DNA of 64,000 nucleotides from Anodontia alba (taxonomy: Eukaryota > Mollusca > Bivalvia > Lucinida > Lucinidae): positions 131,212,112 through 131,276,111 of the forward strand of contig OZ024823.1 in assembly GCA_964016985.1 (NCBI GenBank). The letters run 5' to 3'. The translations under genes were made by a program, and so were the position numbers. The notes below the pieces were generated by a model, which did not search any database, had not been told where the DNA came from, and worked only from the letters and a program-made list of their open reading frames with translations. This document shows positions 12,601-27,600 of the stretch, piece after piece. The number at the start of each line of letters is the position of its first letter. Position 1 is the first letter of the stretch.

Positions 12601-15600
12601 CAATTGGAGAAATTGTTTATTATAAGGGATTTTCCAATTTGTAAAATATGTTTTCTCTGCAGTGTAATGACTCATAATGATATTCACATTATTATCGATG
12701 GTTCCCACTTTTTGGTTGGAATCATGAAAGTTGTATGAGAGGTTGTTCTAAGCCTGTTACGTGTGGAAGTAGTCTTTACCTGCAAAAAATAGTTATTGTA
12801 CCAGTGGTAAAAACCGAAAAAACAAAAAACAAAACAAAAAAAACAAAAAACACAAAAAAACAGATACTGTAGTTGCCAGTAAAGTGATTCAGGCCTTCGT
12901 GGGCCACTTGATCTTATTTCTCTACAATAGCTTAACTTATATAATGGGTACTCATTAGAAGTGCCATATATATTCTAGGCTCTAAACTACCAGAATGTCT
13001 AGAAAGTAAAGGTTGTCCTTTTGCAATTTATTTAGAAGATTCCATGAAAACATATGTTGTGGGTAATAGTTAGAAGCACCTCACAAAATATTTTTCATGG
13101 AGAAGTAAGAAATACATCTTTTGGGTTCATTAAAACTTAAATGCCTGTTTTAGGATTTAAACTGCCAGAATGGCTAGAAAGCAAAGGCTATCCATATGGA
13201 AGTTATCTAGGAGAAGATGTCACATCACAGCTGCTAGAAGTACTTGGTTTAACAGAATATCTGAAGGAGACGGAGTGTAGTAAAAGAGATGACATATATC
13301 AGCCTAATGTTTATGGATGGAGTAAAAGTGAGTAACTTTCTCTGTAAGTCTTTGTTTTACAAAGGAGCATAATCATAACAGTGCCTAAATTACCATCACC
13401 AGCTGCCTGTAATCTTGTATGCACATGGACCGTTGGGTCCATTTCTACAGAAATATTGACAATACATATCCGACTGTCTAATTGGAGTGTCAGTGCCTAC
13501 ATTACCATCACTAGCTGCCTGTAACCTACTGGATGCTTGTACTGGAATGATTATTGGCTCCATTTATATTGAAATATTGACAATATATTTCAGGCTGTCC
13601 AAGTGGAGTGTCAGTGCCTACATTACCATCACCAGCTGCCTGTAACCTACTGGACGCTTGTACTGGCATCATTATTGGCTCCATTTATATTGAAATATTG
13701 ACAATACATTTCAGGCTGTCCAAGTGGAGTGTCAGTGCCTACATTACCATCATTAGCTGCCTGTAACCTACTGGACGCTTGTACTGGCATGATTATTTGT
13801 TCCATTTATATTGAAATATTGACAATACATTTCAGGCTGTCTAAGTGGAGTATCAGTGCCTACAATACCATCACCAGGTGCCTGTAACCTACTAGATGCT
13901 TGTACTGGCATGGTTATTGGCTCCATTTATATTGAAATATTGACAATATATTTTAGGCTGTCCAAGTGGAGTGTCACTGCCTACATTACCATCACTAGGT
14001 GCCTGTAACCTTACTGGATTCTTGTACTGGCATGGATTGTTGGGTCCATTTATACTGAAATATTGACAATACATTTCAGGCTGTCTAAGTGGAGTGTCAG
14101 TGCCTACATTACCATCACTAGCTGCTTGTAACCTAATGGAGTCTTGTACGGGTGTAGATTGCTGTGTCCAAGTATATCTTCTTGAGAAAGGCTTCCATGT
14201 ACAACTAAACATTGACCCATGTAAAGAAGTGTTAAACATTGAAATTGAAAGACTGCCAATTCAGATAGAGCTTTCTGACTTTGAAATGAGTATGTTAAGA
14301 TTTTACTTTGCTCCTAAATTTATCAATGTTGTGGCGATAGCATCTACCATATTTATCCTAAATATTTGGAGAAACACATACTTGACCTCTGATCTGGTCT
14401 AAACTATTGACTCAAGCCTGCTGTCTCAATACTTCTTAATTACGTTACATGATATAATAAAATTCTTGGGTCATTGAAGATAACATCCTACTCTTTATTA
14501 AAAACAAGAAAGTTTTTGATGTGCCTTATGGAATAAGTTTTTTGTTTGCTTTTTTTTTTCTGGTACCATTTTTTCACACCTGCTTTAGCATGGGCGACTT
14601 AGGCATGCAAGTTTCCATCCGTTCGTCTTTCCGTCAACATTTACCCTGGGTGTCTTGTGAGCGCAACTCCTCCCTCAGTTTTGTACCGATCATTTTGAAA
14701 CTTTGCATATGTTTTCTACAAAGTATGAAAATGTGCATGTGATTTGGATATAATTGTTAAATTATTTTTTGTTACTTTTTCCACATTGAGAACTTAGTCA
14801 TTTTTTCACCTCAATATATAGACGTTGGGTACCTCTTGTGAGCAAGAGCTGCAAGAACTGAGCCTCTTACAGTTTTATATTTATACTGATTGTTTTGAAA
14901 CTTTGCATATGTTTTCTTTGTGGTATGAGGATGTGCATGTGGTTTGGGTATAATTGTTAGAACATTTTTGTCACTTTCTCCACATTGTGAACTTTGTCAT
15001 TTTTCACCCTCAGTATATAGACAGTGGGTACCTCTTGTGAGAGCAACTCCTCTTACAGTTTTGTACCGATTGTTTTGAAACTTTGCATATGTTTTCTTCA
15101 TGGTATGAGGATGTGCATGTGGTTTGGGTATAATTGTTAGAACATTTTTTGTCACTTTTTCCACATTTTGAACTTAAGTCATTTTTTACCCTCAGTATAT
15201 AGACAGTGGGTACCTCTTGTGAGCGCAACTCCTCTTACAGTTTTGTACCGATCGTTTTGAAACTATACATGCCTTTTCTTCATAGTATGAGGATGTGCAT
15301 GTGGTTTGGATATAATTGTTAGGTTATTTTTTTATTACTTTTTCCATATTTTGAACTTAGTCATTTTTCACCCTTTATATATAAACAGTTGGTACCTCTT
15401 GTGAGCACAACTCCTCTTACAGTTTTGTACCTATTATTATGAAACTTTGCATGCGTTTTCTTCATGGTATGAGGATGTGCATGTGGTTTGGATGTAATTA
15501 TTAAATTTTTTTTTTGTTACTTTTTTCTACATTGTGAACTTAGTCATTTTTCACCCTCAATATATAGACAGTGGCTACCTGGTGAGCACAACTCCTCATA

Positions 15601-18600
15601 CAATTTTATACTAATCTTTTTGCAACTTTGCACATGTTTTCTCCATAGTCTGAAGATGTGCATGTGCTTTTCATATAATCCTTGCCTTATTTTTTGTCAC
15701 TTTTTTGTACTTTTTGACTTTGTCATTTTCTGACCTCAGATGTATAGACAGTGGGTACCTTGTGATTGCAACTTTTCATACAATTTTAAACCGTTTTTTT
15801 GAAACTTTGCACGTGTTTTCTCTCATGTCTGCAGAAGTGCATGTGGTTTGGATATAATTTTTAAATATATTTTTATCACTTTTTCCACTTTAACTTTGTC
15901 ATTTTCTGAACCTCAGATTGTATGAAAGTGTACAGACTTGGGTACTTTTTGAGCCCAATTTCTCATGCATCATATGAGAAAATGCATATGCTTTCAATGA
16001 AATTCCTATATTCATATAATCCTTGTCTTTAATTTTTGTCACTTTTCCAACTAAGCACTGCTAAGAATAAAATAAATTTATTTAATAACCATGTCCTGTG
16101 ACTTTTGCCCCAGCAGGTGTGACGCTGAATTCTGGTATACTGTTTTTGACATCAGTATTTATATAATATATAACAAAGCTATTTGAGCCAGAGCACGACA
16201 AAACCTACAATAAGACTTGTGTGACCAGTAAAGACTGAGATCAGCCTGCCCGTCAGCACAGTCTGATCAGTCTTTGCTGATCGCATGTGCCTTCTACAGC
16301 CTCCTAGCTATCCAAAGAGGGATAAATGAGGCCTTGCCATACTGGGTAAATGTAAAGGCGGATCTGAGTCTTTGCTGGTCACACAGATCTTATTGTAGGT
16401 TTTGTTGTGCACTGGCTAATACATAATGGTTTGTTTGTGAATTCAACTATAAAGCTTTCTGTTGTCTGTTTCTACAGAAGTTTGAATTAAACTTGTTTGA
16501 TTTTAGTATTAAGAAGTAGTTGTTGAAGTAGATATAAAGTAATAAATGCATGTAGTGTTGTATGCAATTAAAAAATGAACAAATCGAGGGTTGAGCGCAA
16601 GACTAGTGTAAGTCAGATGGTTGTTTTTCCCCAAACCTAATCTCCTCACCATGAAGGCGTTATGAAGATTACAATATTTCTTTCTGTAAACAATGAAAAT
16701 TTAGGTGCCATTGCTCGTATGAGCAATGGCACCTAAATTTGCATTGTTTACAAAGGGGTTCAAGTTGCCCCTAAACAAGGGTTTCAAAAATATGTTTGAG
16801 TTACTATAGTCTTGCGCTCAACCCTCGAAATGTATATCAGAATGATGATCCCTTTCAGGTACAAGACGGAGGATGTGTCTGCAGGGTGTGATCTGTATTG
16901 AGTAAGTATTAAAGAACTTGGCCACATACTGCATTTGTAAGTGATTTTACTGGAAATTTTGTGTTAAGAGTGTGTTCAAGGATATAAATATATGCAATTT
17001 AGTTTATGATTTGGCTCAGTATGGGGAATGTCCTGAAATTTTAAACACTTTATTTATACTTGTTTGCACAAGTTTTGTTTTTATGCATTGTTTTAGATAT
17101 TTGATGAAATAACAAACAGTGTTGATCCTGTCTGACTGCTTCTTCAGAAGCAGTCTGATCCTTGTGGGCACTGCTTACATATACCCTTTTATCAGAAAAA
17201 CATATAAAATTTTAGGACAATTACTTAATTCTTTATAGAAAAACAAAAGTGTTCATAGGTTTTAAATTTTGGACTGCTGAATATAATTGCAGGCTAAGTT
17301 TGATTCTTTCACTTGCACTGACTATTGAGCATTAATACATGGCAAGTTTGACTTTTTCACTTGCACTGACTTCTGAGCATTACTGCAGGTTTAGTTTCAC
17401 TGTTTCACTTGCACTAACTATTGCGCCTTATTGCTGGTTGAGTTTGATTGTTCCACTTGCTCTGACTGTTGAGCATTACTGCATGTTGAGTGATTGTTTC
17501 ACTTGCACTGATTGATTAATATTATTGCAGGTTGAGTTTGACTGTTTCACTTGCACTGACCTGACTATTGGGTGTTACTGATTATTTCTCTTGCACAGAC
17601 TACCATGTATTATTACAGGTTGAGTTTGATTGATCTGTACTGGAAGGAGATTTATATCGTTAACATGACACTTGAGATCTGCTTGGAGACTGGTGCTGAC
17701 TGTTACCCGTTTGTGGAAGTTCTGAAGCAAACTGTCCTTCCAAAAGCTCCATGTAACTGGAATAGTAGTCATGAAATCACAGGTTAGCATTATCATGCCC
17801 TGCCAAAGAGAACGTGTGAAGGCTGCAAAATGACATTGCCATGTACATTAATATACATTCTAACACCCCTGCTCGTGTTGTTCCTTATTTGTCTTTACAT
17901 TTCTAGCCATGCTTTATCTAGGGCATTTGAGCACAGGAATTTCGTCGCGCACTATCGACGGGAAACCAATCATATTTACGAAAGTTTCATCCCCTGGTAA
18001 CTATGGACACTAGATTAGCATACAATATTGGCCTAAACATTCATATACATAATAAATTATTTTATTTATTAAAACAGAAAATGATCTATGAGCATATTGC
18101 AGTTCTTTGATGTTTTTTTACCTGATGAGTTTCTCTACAGTTTACACCATTCAAACACAATCGTTTTACTTCTTGTTTCCATCGTGTATTTGTTGACGTT
18201 CGAAAACGAAAGTAAGTCGGTTAACATTCTTATTTGCTGTTTTATATCTGTCCTTATTAAAGTCCATCGTGGCACTCAAATTTCATACGTTTTGCAATTC
18301 TTTCATGAACACAGGATTTAAGTTTTTATATTAATACATCGTTTATTTATATTTTACACCGTCAGCTGATTCGCATAAGTTATCCGCCATTTTGAATATT
18401 CGTCATCGAACCTTGTAACTACGTAACCGTGTGATGTAATGCTTAAGAGGTATTGTCAACTACCAAAGGAGAAGTCAGGTAATAAAAATAATAATGAAAA
18501 TCAATGAAAAAAAATCATTTACGGTATGCAAAACTCGCTGAATGAGGGGTGTTAGAAAAGAAATAAATTATTCCGAACCATGCTCAAATGCCCCAGATAA

Positions 18601-21600
18601 AGCACAGTTGAGTTTGGGTTGTATCCATTTGAGCACTTGCTCGCTGCGCTAGCTCATGCATAAATGGGTACAACCCAACACTCAACTGTGCTTTATCTTA
18701 GGCATTTGAGCATGGTTTAGAATAATTTATTTCTTAAGTCAAACCTCTATATGAGCACCACTTTTGGGAGTAGACTAAACTGGCTGTTATCTACAGATGG
18801 CTGTCTTATCAAGTTTAAGTCGAAATTGCCACCATAGAAGAAAACTAGGTCAACACACCAGAGTCCGGCAGGTATCTAGGACATTAATGAATGATAATAA
18901 AAATTTGGACTGTACTCATGTCAGCTGAAAGAAAAATGAAAGTATCTTTCACTTTTAATACATTTCTGTTTTTTTTTCTTTTGCTTTTTTTTCCTTTATT
19001 TAAAATGTTAAAAAAATCAAAGCCAAAAGTTATGGCAGGGAATCTCTTCAACTATATCAACCAAAATCTAGGCGGCTGCCATAATCTCGGTCACTATTTT
19101 GAAAGTGCAAGTGAAAGGAAGGCATTGACATTTGAAGTTAATGGCCAATGATTGTGGGCAGTTTAATTTTTTACAGGTAATATGTGTCCATCATACAGAG
19201 GACAACTTGCATTTTGGGAATAAATTTACTGGCCATTGGCACTCATGTAAAGGTGGCGTGCTAATAGAGAACAAAATCATAGAGAAATTGACGGGGAATG
19301 TTTAAGGCTGGCACTTTTACGCAAGTGGCACTCTTAAAGAGGTGGCTGATTCAGCAGGTCTGACTATAGTACTGATAGGATTTATCTTCTGGTCCTCTGG
19401 GGCTGTTGGGTGCATACATTATATGAGAAAATAGAGTTCTGCTCAAAGCTGCTGAGAGATGTTCAAATTTTTTCATTATTCCTCATGAAACATACTTAGC
19501 TCAGTATCATGTATTTTCTCATTACTGAAGGTAAAAGGTTTCAGCATAACTATCTACAGGCTGAAATTAATCCTTAAGTCATTTAAATTCATGCATTTAT
19601 TTTATGTACAACTAGGGCAGTTCTATTGATTTGCTTTATGAAAGCATTTGTGTAATCAGGTCAACCATATAGCTGCCATTTTGAAATAATGTCATATGAC
19701 GTCGCATTATTTATAATAGGCAGGCAATTATCATGTGATTACAGTAATGTGGTGTTTACAAATTTTGGCTGTTTTCAAAACAAATTATTGATGCCCTAAA
19801 TTAAGCATTTTCATCAAAAATATAAGTTGGTTCTAGCTTGAAAAGCAGATATGGTTGTAAAGGTCAGTAAGAACTGTCTTTAGTTTGGTATACATTTTCC
19901 TTTTGTACATCTAATTCATGCAACAGCAGTGTATTTCTGAAACCAAGCTTTGCCAAGTAAAGCCTTTCCTTGGATCTAAATCTAAAACATTTCAGGAGTT
20001 GGGTAGAGCGCCATTTGTTTTCTTGGAGTAACCACTTTAACGTGATACCAAATTTAAAGCAAAAATACATGATGGCAGTCTGAAGGGGACATGAAAATTC
20101 TTGGAAGAAATTACAATTTGTGCAGCTTCTCATAAGATTGCATGGATGTGCAGACCGATTTGAGGTTTTGTATTTTGCAAATTATTTTTAAGTTGTTTTA
20201 TACATAGCTCCAGATAAGACCATTTTCCCAGCCAAAGACTACTGAAAACATGTTGTTGATATTCTATTTCTAGAAGCACCTCAGTGAGGCATTCCTAATG
20301 AGTACAGTTAAACCTGTGTTAAGCAAGCACTTAAGGGAAGACTGAAAAGTGGTAGGTTAAGATAGGTGCTTGCTTAATACAGGTAAATTTATACTTAAAT
20401 ATTAAATATTCTAAGGGATCCTAAAATATGGCCTCTAAATAGAGGTTATTGCATAATACCGGTGGCCTTTAAGACAGGTATGACTCTACTAATTATTCTG
20501 CATTGCACTTCCAAGGAAATAATAATGTGTGTTCATGAGGAAATTTCTATCTCATACTATTATAAACTTTTTGCAACTTTGTCTGAATATCCTCTTCATT
20601 TATAGCATTAATATTGTATGTTTCAGATTGGACACTGTCAAGTTGGCTGAGTTCAGCAGGTGTACCTTACAGTACACCACTACCTGCCTATGTGGCTACC
20701 AGGCTTGTTGAAGAGCTGGGACTGTCTGTCTTCCTGCTAGACACACCTTGTAACAGAAACAGTGAGCCATTCAGTTTATCTTCTGACACCTGCTACATTG
20801 GAGGTAAATGGAATTTTTTTTTAAAGTTGACTACTTTAGTTACCTCACATATCATAAAAAACCAAAATATTCAGACACCTTAACTTCTTACCATACTTGT
20901 CCTAAAACTTGAAGAGAAAAATATTACACCATTTTACTACTTATTGATTTGTCTAAAAGCTACTGGATGAATGGCAAACAGTGTAGACCCAGATCAGACA
21001 CTGCAATAGCATAAATTCAGATTACTGCAGCTTTATGCAGACCACATTGCTATAAACTATTCATAGACTGCACTGTTCATATGTACAATAAGTAACATAT
21101 TTAACCTGAATATGTATATTATTCTTGCCATACTTAATCGTAATTTTGAATAAATCTATTTAACTACCTGATGGTGTGACAATAGAGTGCTGGCCAAATG
21201 GCAAACAGTGCAGACCCTGATCAGACTGCTCCTAAAGGATCAGTTTGATCAGCATCTACATGGTTTCATCAGGCCTGCCTGTCCAAATAATTCTAGAGAA
21301 ATATCCAGGACCTGGTTGTTCAAAGCGTCTTTAGCTTAACAAGCTTGTTAGTGGTCAAAATGTTAACTGTTCTAGTAAGTACAATATCTAATTCACAGGT
21401 ATTTTTGCTGAAAAAATGTGAGTAGCTTTTGCAAAGCTACTCACATTTTTTCAGCAAAAATATTATCATATAAGCCGTATTTGATGATAAAAGTTTTAAC
21501 AATACTTTAACTAACAACGTCGTTAGTTTTGAACAACAGGGCCCAGGTTTCTGAGTGGTTAGCACTTTCAACTTCAGATCATGAGGTCTCAGGTACAAGT

Positions 21601-24600
21601 CTTGCTGAAGGTGGAATTCATCTCAAGACTGTATGGTGCTTTATTGCATAGTGTCTTTCACTATCTCCCTTTCATCATCCCAATATGACTTAAATAATGT
21701 TGAAAGGGATGTAGGGCACCAAAATATCATCATCATGATGAAATAATTTTGGGTTATTACACCTTTTCTTTTGTATCTAACCACACCAATTTGATTTCTG
21801 TTTCAGATTGCTCTTTCCCACCAGATCTAGGTACTGTTGTATATGATGGCTTATCTTGTTACATCCCAGCCACCTGCACCGGAACTTATGTTTGTGCTGA
21901 TGTTCCAGTTCTTGGAAAACCTGTGTCTGCTTATCTTGAACTTGATGACTGCTCTCAGATCCTCAAGATTGGCATTGAGAACTATAAATTTGATGTCTTG
22001 TTTGATGATTTACAGTTTGGTATGAAATTTTCCTCTCATTTTGTTATTATTTCTCAAAATACAGCATTCAGATGTTAGATACATTAAAAACATTTTTCTC
22101 AGAAATCAGAATTGACTTCGTTATGCAGATCATACACCTTGTACAAAAAATAATTGTCTATGTTATAGTTTGTCCACTATATTAAAGCAGAAAATGTGAA
22201 CAAAATTGGGTCAGACCACTAAAGTAGATTTTTGAAGTACAAGACACAAGTAGTAATGATACAACTTTAAATAACATGCAGTTATAAATAAAGCCAGATC
22301 CTGGATATTCACCTAATAATATATTTCTCTGCCAACTATTTCACTTTATGCTATGGTGGAATGTGGGGATATGAAGATAAAGTATTCATAATTTGATATC
22401 TGCTAATTTCACCATAGATCCAGATAAGAGGAGCTAGCCACATAATATTTTTCATATTTCTCCACAAAAACATGTTGTGGGTACTATTTAGAATCATTTC
22501 TTGAGAAATAAGAAAAATATGATTTTTTTTTTAGTTGAAAAAATTGCCTAATCTGGAGCTAAGTTACACCATCAGAATTTTAGGGTTAAGAAATAAATAT
22601 TTCCTTATATTATTTATTCAGCCTACATATAAGTGTGAAAAAGCAAATTCTAGATGGTAAAAAAAATACAGAATACACTTATGCTATGTTCAAAAGGGTG
22701 GGATTCTTTTCTTGTGACTCAGTTTGTGTGTTTTTGTTTGTATGTGTACTAAAGCAGAACCTGGGCAAGGCACTTCTAACAAAATCCCACAACATATATT
22801 TTTTAATGTATATGTGTTTGTACATATTTATTATATACAAAGTAATGAAATATAGAGAATTATTAATGAAGAAAAATGCATATTTCGAAAAAGTGAAAAT
22901 GAAAATATAAAACTTATATTTTCACTCCTCTGAGCAGTGAAAAATATAAGATCCGGATTTACTTTTTTCTTATTTACATTAATGGTCAAAGGGAAGCAAC
23001 TCAAATTTTGCAAGATTTGCATCTCTTCTATCGAAAGTGATGTATATAATAAAAAGAAAATTCAAATGTTTGGAGTGAATATGACTTTTATTTCATCGAG
23101 TGAAGTGAAAAAATGTATATTTCATGAGTGCCAAAGGAATGATTCATATTTTATTGTTGTTTTTGACTTATTTTGATATCAGTCCTTTATTTATACTTTT
23201 AAATTTTAGGTATACCATACCAATTTTATCTGAAAGGAGCCATCAGATTAGAGTAAGTAAAAAGTAAAATTTGCTTGAAATTATGTGTATTTTTTTTATC
23301 TAAAATTTTGCTGCTGATTATGAACTTTTAGTATAAAATGTCTTTTTTTATATCTGGTGTCTTAAAGTAATTAATGGAAACAAGCCAGCTATCCGGAAGG
23401 GGGCCCACTGATGTGGATGTTGTCCCAGTACCAGCATGTTAATCAAAGTCCAATATGATGATGATGATGAATAGAAAAACATTTGATAAATGAACTGTGA
23501 CATGGGAAAATGTACCTATGGCCATGTGTTCCAAACAAAAGTTTTGATCAACCTGCACATTGCCACAGTTTTATCAGTTTTCTCTGGGCATTTTCTGATA
23601 GTCAAGTAGCCAAGGTTTCTTCAGGCAGATCATTATGAAAACACGTCTATTCAAATATATAGAAAATTTTACCCCCAAAAACTGAAAATTTTCACATTAA
23701 AAAACTCTGATATTTTTCATATTTATGCTCAGAACATAGATTGTGGGTACTTGTTAGAACTGCTTCGTTGAGCGGGTTCTAACAAGTACCCACAATCTAT
23801 GTGTTTGAGCAGAAATAAGAAAAATAATATATAACCCTGTAAACCCCAGTTTTACTATTTAAAGTGGGGTTTATGGGGGTCAAAATTATATAGGCATGTT
23901 TTCGTGATGACATGGATGTGCACAGATGTCTGAAGGTACAATTTGTCATATTATGGCATAATTCTTTGCATGCTGGGTAATTTTGCATGCTTTTTTGTCG
24001 TCTGTGGATTTTTGTTTTAAAATTAACGTTTTAATAAAAAATCTTTCAGGTGTACCATCAGAGTGTTAAATAGTTTGGATCCAGAACTGGCCCGACATTT
24101 TGTCAGGCCTAATCTGGGTCCAAACTGTTTGCAAAGGTTATCAGCAGATGACAAAAGTCCCCACTAGCTGGGAAAGAGTTTAATATGTTAGAATATATTT
24201 ATACAAGTGGAATGAGATAAGGAGAAACTGCTGCATCTTTCCAGTTAGAGACAATTCAATGAATTATTTTAACGGAAAGTAAATATTACTCTTGGCATTG
24301 GTTAATTCTGCCAAAGGCAATAAAAGGCTTAATAGATGTATTGCAGCCTTACAGAACAGACGGACCTGCTCCAAGTCTGTATGTTCAGTCAATTTCATCT
24401 GATATTATTGCATAAAAAGCAGTGTCATAAGTTATTAACAGCCGTGCATTAACCGGCGAAAAGCCATGTATTAACAAGGCAATTCACGCGCTGTTAATGC
24501 ATGGCTACCCAACTTTCAATATGAGTGTACCGGCACCACATATTTGCTGCCATCAGGAGATGTGTACTTCCCGGTCCTAGAAGGAGCATAGTCAGTGGAA

Positions 24601-27600
24601 ATTTCGTTCGCGAGATATCGGTGAAAAGGCGAAACAAAATAGTGCAAGAACTTTGCTAAATGTAGCAAATGTTTTCATTTTTTATGCAATAATAGCGATC
24701 AAACACGGTTTTTCAATGCATTAACATTCTCCAGGTCCCTTGGTATTGAAAACCGCAGCCTTCGGCCTCGGTTTTCAACACCTCCCATGGGACCTGGTGA
24801 ATGTTAATGCATGAAAAACCATGTTTGATCCCTATATTATTTTCATTCTGGTCCTGCTGAACCTGGATATATCCTGCCTATGCAAACAGTGTAGATCTGG
24901 ATCAGTTGGCACAGATCTTGATCTGCACTGTTTGCCGTTAACAATATGAATTTGTATTCATAACCTGGATCAAGTAAACTGATTAGCTGAAAATTAGAAG
25001 TGGATGTGGTATCTTAATTTATTCAGCATGGCCAGGGTTACGATATTCTTACTGTTTCCTTAGGAGGCAAATTTAAGAAGAATGTCTACACTTTCACTGA
25101 AAAGGTAAACTTGTTAACACTGTTTTTGCCTCCCATTTTAAAAGGCGTGTACTCTGAAAGGAAATGATTTGCTCCCAAATGGAGCAAATGCTTTCCTTCT
25201 AAAGTAGACCCATTGTCAGATAGCATTGATGCACAGAAAAACAAATAGGAAGTCTCAGAAACTGTCTACCTTGAAAAAAAAATGGCAGAAAATCTTGCAA
25301 ATGTATCTAGCTCCCGTTCCTGCAATGCTAACCCCTATTTTCATTCCAGGATCATCCTCTAAATCTGTGTACAGCATTTTAAAGAATAAACCTGTGCTCA
25401 TTTCAGTTTCACAATACGAGATGTATCCACTGTCAATGTGTATGTAGTAGACCTACAACTGAGTCTGTGTTTTGAGTCAAGCTCCAGCTGTGAAACTGTT
25501 GAAACCATCTTTGATGAGACCAAACTGTATCGACAACCTTGTACTTGGGATTCTCTCTTTATTCAGGAAAGTATGTACATATAGTAGACTGTAAGTACAG
25601 TCTGTTCTTGGCATGCATGGTTTTGCCTTGATTAGTCACATTGTTATAGGGTGTTCAATTATTTTAGGTATCATGTTTACTATGTTTCTATAAATAGAAC
25701 TTTCTGCGGAAAACATGTTTACAATAACATGTTGTTTATGTCCTTGATTCTGGACTGACTTACTTTTGGCATGTCATAGACGTTCTTGATTAAACCTGGA
25801 AATGAGTGATGCCTCTAGTAAATTCTTTTTTTAGAAGGTTCTTTGATATAATATAAAGAGGAAAGATTTTCATATGGGCATCTTTATATACTTTCCATTA
25901 CAAAATCTATTCAAATATATAGAAAATTTCACCTCAGAAAACTGAAAATTTTCAGATTAAAAACTCTGATATTTTTCATATTCCTGCTCAAAATATAGAT
26001 TGTGGGTACTTGTTAGAACTGCCTCAGTGAGTACCCACAATCTGTGTTTTTTAGCAGAAATATGATTTATTCCCTTGTAAATCCCAGTTTTACTATATAA
26101 AAGTGGGGTTTAAGGGGGTCAAATTTATACAGGCATGTTTTCATGATGCATTGGAAATTATTCTATACTGGATTACTTTAATATTTTACATTACGAAAAC
26201 ACGCCTATTCAAATATACTGAAAATTTTACCACCAAAAATTGAAACTTTTCAGATAAAAAATTTCTATATTATACATATTTCTGATCAAAACATAGAGTT
26301 TGGGTACTCGTTAGAACTGCCTTGGCGAGGCGGTTCTAACGAGTACCCACAATCTATGTTTTTTGAGCAGAAATAAGAAAAATAATGTATACCCCTGTAA
26401 ACCCCAGTTTTTCTATATAAAAGTGGGGTTTAAGGGGGTCAATATTAGATAGGCATGTTTTCATGATGTTCAATCTGGACTTGAATTCTGAATTCAGGAA
26501 CTTAAAATTGTGGGATCAGAAACTGTTATTCAAAGGATTTGTTTTATAAATTCTTGTGAATTATTTCTGTGGGACTTTGTGACATAAACTTGAAAGGTAC
26601 TGTTTACTTTGAATCTTGTCTTATTTTTTGGGAATAAATATCGTTAATAATTTAAAGCTTGTTGCTGGTTTCATTTCATTTCTTTCTCATTAAGCCTGGC
26701 TCGTAACCGAAATTGGGGGCTTATTCGGGGTCGGACTTTACAGAAAATGGCTTTACGTCATAAATGATGATTTCCTTGAAATGGGTGAGTGTTATGACCT
26801 AGCACTCCTACCTTCAGTTATCTGCCTTGGCAGATTTCACATACTCGTAGCTTCTATATATTCAAACCCTGACAACTCGTCTGTGGTTAGAGTGTTGGAT
26901 TTTTATCCGGGAGGACCAGGTTCGAATCCCATGGTAGGTGGGAAATTTTTTCAGCTATGCTTCATTCCAGTGTTACAACTTTCATGTTGTAAGAACAAAA
27001 GGCATAAATATTCATGGCCCAGTTATTCAAAATTGACAATGTCGTTAGTTAATCTATCGTTAAAACTATGATCATTAAATATGGCATATACACTTATATT
27101 TTTGCTGAAAAAAATGTGAGTAGCTTTTGCATTTGCAATAGCTACCCACATTTTTTTCAGCAAAAATACCTGTGAATTAGATATTGTACTTACTAGAACA
27201 GCTAACAATGCTTTGAACAAGTGGGCCTTCAAACCAATGGCCTTTGCCTTACTTATCCTTAAACTCCGACAAGTCTTTTTGACTACATGGTGATGTGTCT
27301 AAATGTTGTGACAGAATACCAAATAGTGTAGAACCTGATCAAAATGTTCCTTAGGAGTAGTTTGATATGGGTCTTTGCTAATTGCCCAAGCCTCTCTTTC
27401 CAGATATTTAGCATCAATACAGTATAATGATTTTCTCAGGCAAGCATGTACTCTTCAACCAGACATAAATGGGTCATGCAGATTTTAAAAGCAGTGCATG
27501 CCTGATCATACTACATTGTCTAGGTATTGGCAGTAGTCCTATGTCTTAGATCGTAAGATAAACTTCCTAATGACTTTATTGTTAATTTATATGATCATCT

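Larger units (their letters stand above)
25643..26712 (+). mobile_element. Interspersed element Z, copy 1, carrying two nested MITE-1 insertions
   Basis: Its sequence from GTTATAGGGTGTTCAATTAT to GCCTGGCTCGTAAC is found in reverse complement at 43282-43863. The inverted copy lacks the two MITE-1 elements at 25896-26148 and 26189-26468, so that copy serves as the empty-site version. No protein is encoded. Confidence 0.85.

Noticed and set aside
13892..14239. 115-codon minus frame
   Set aside because: It is an antisense shadow of the 121-bp tandem array and exon B2.
14080..14402. Longer exon B2 extending past 14289
   Set aside because: Homologous B exons all end at this phase with a GT donor, and the sequence beyond 14289 has no counterpart in other modules.
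18088..18321. 77-codon plus frame with hydrophobic stretch
   Set aside because: It is inside an inverted-end element (17870-18555), without motif or splice signals.
26870..26965. tRNA gene
   Set aside because: A and B boxes are present but acceptor-stem pairing is not; it fits a tRNA-derived SINE head.
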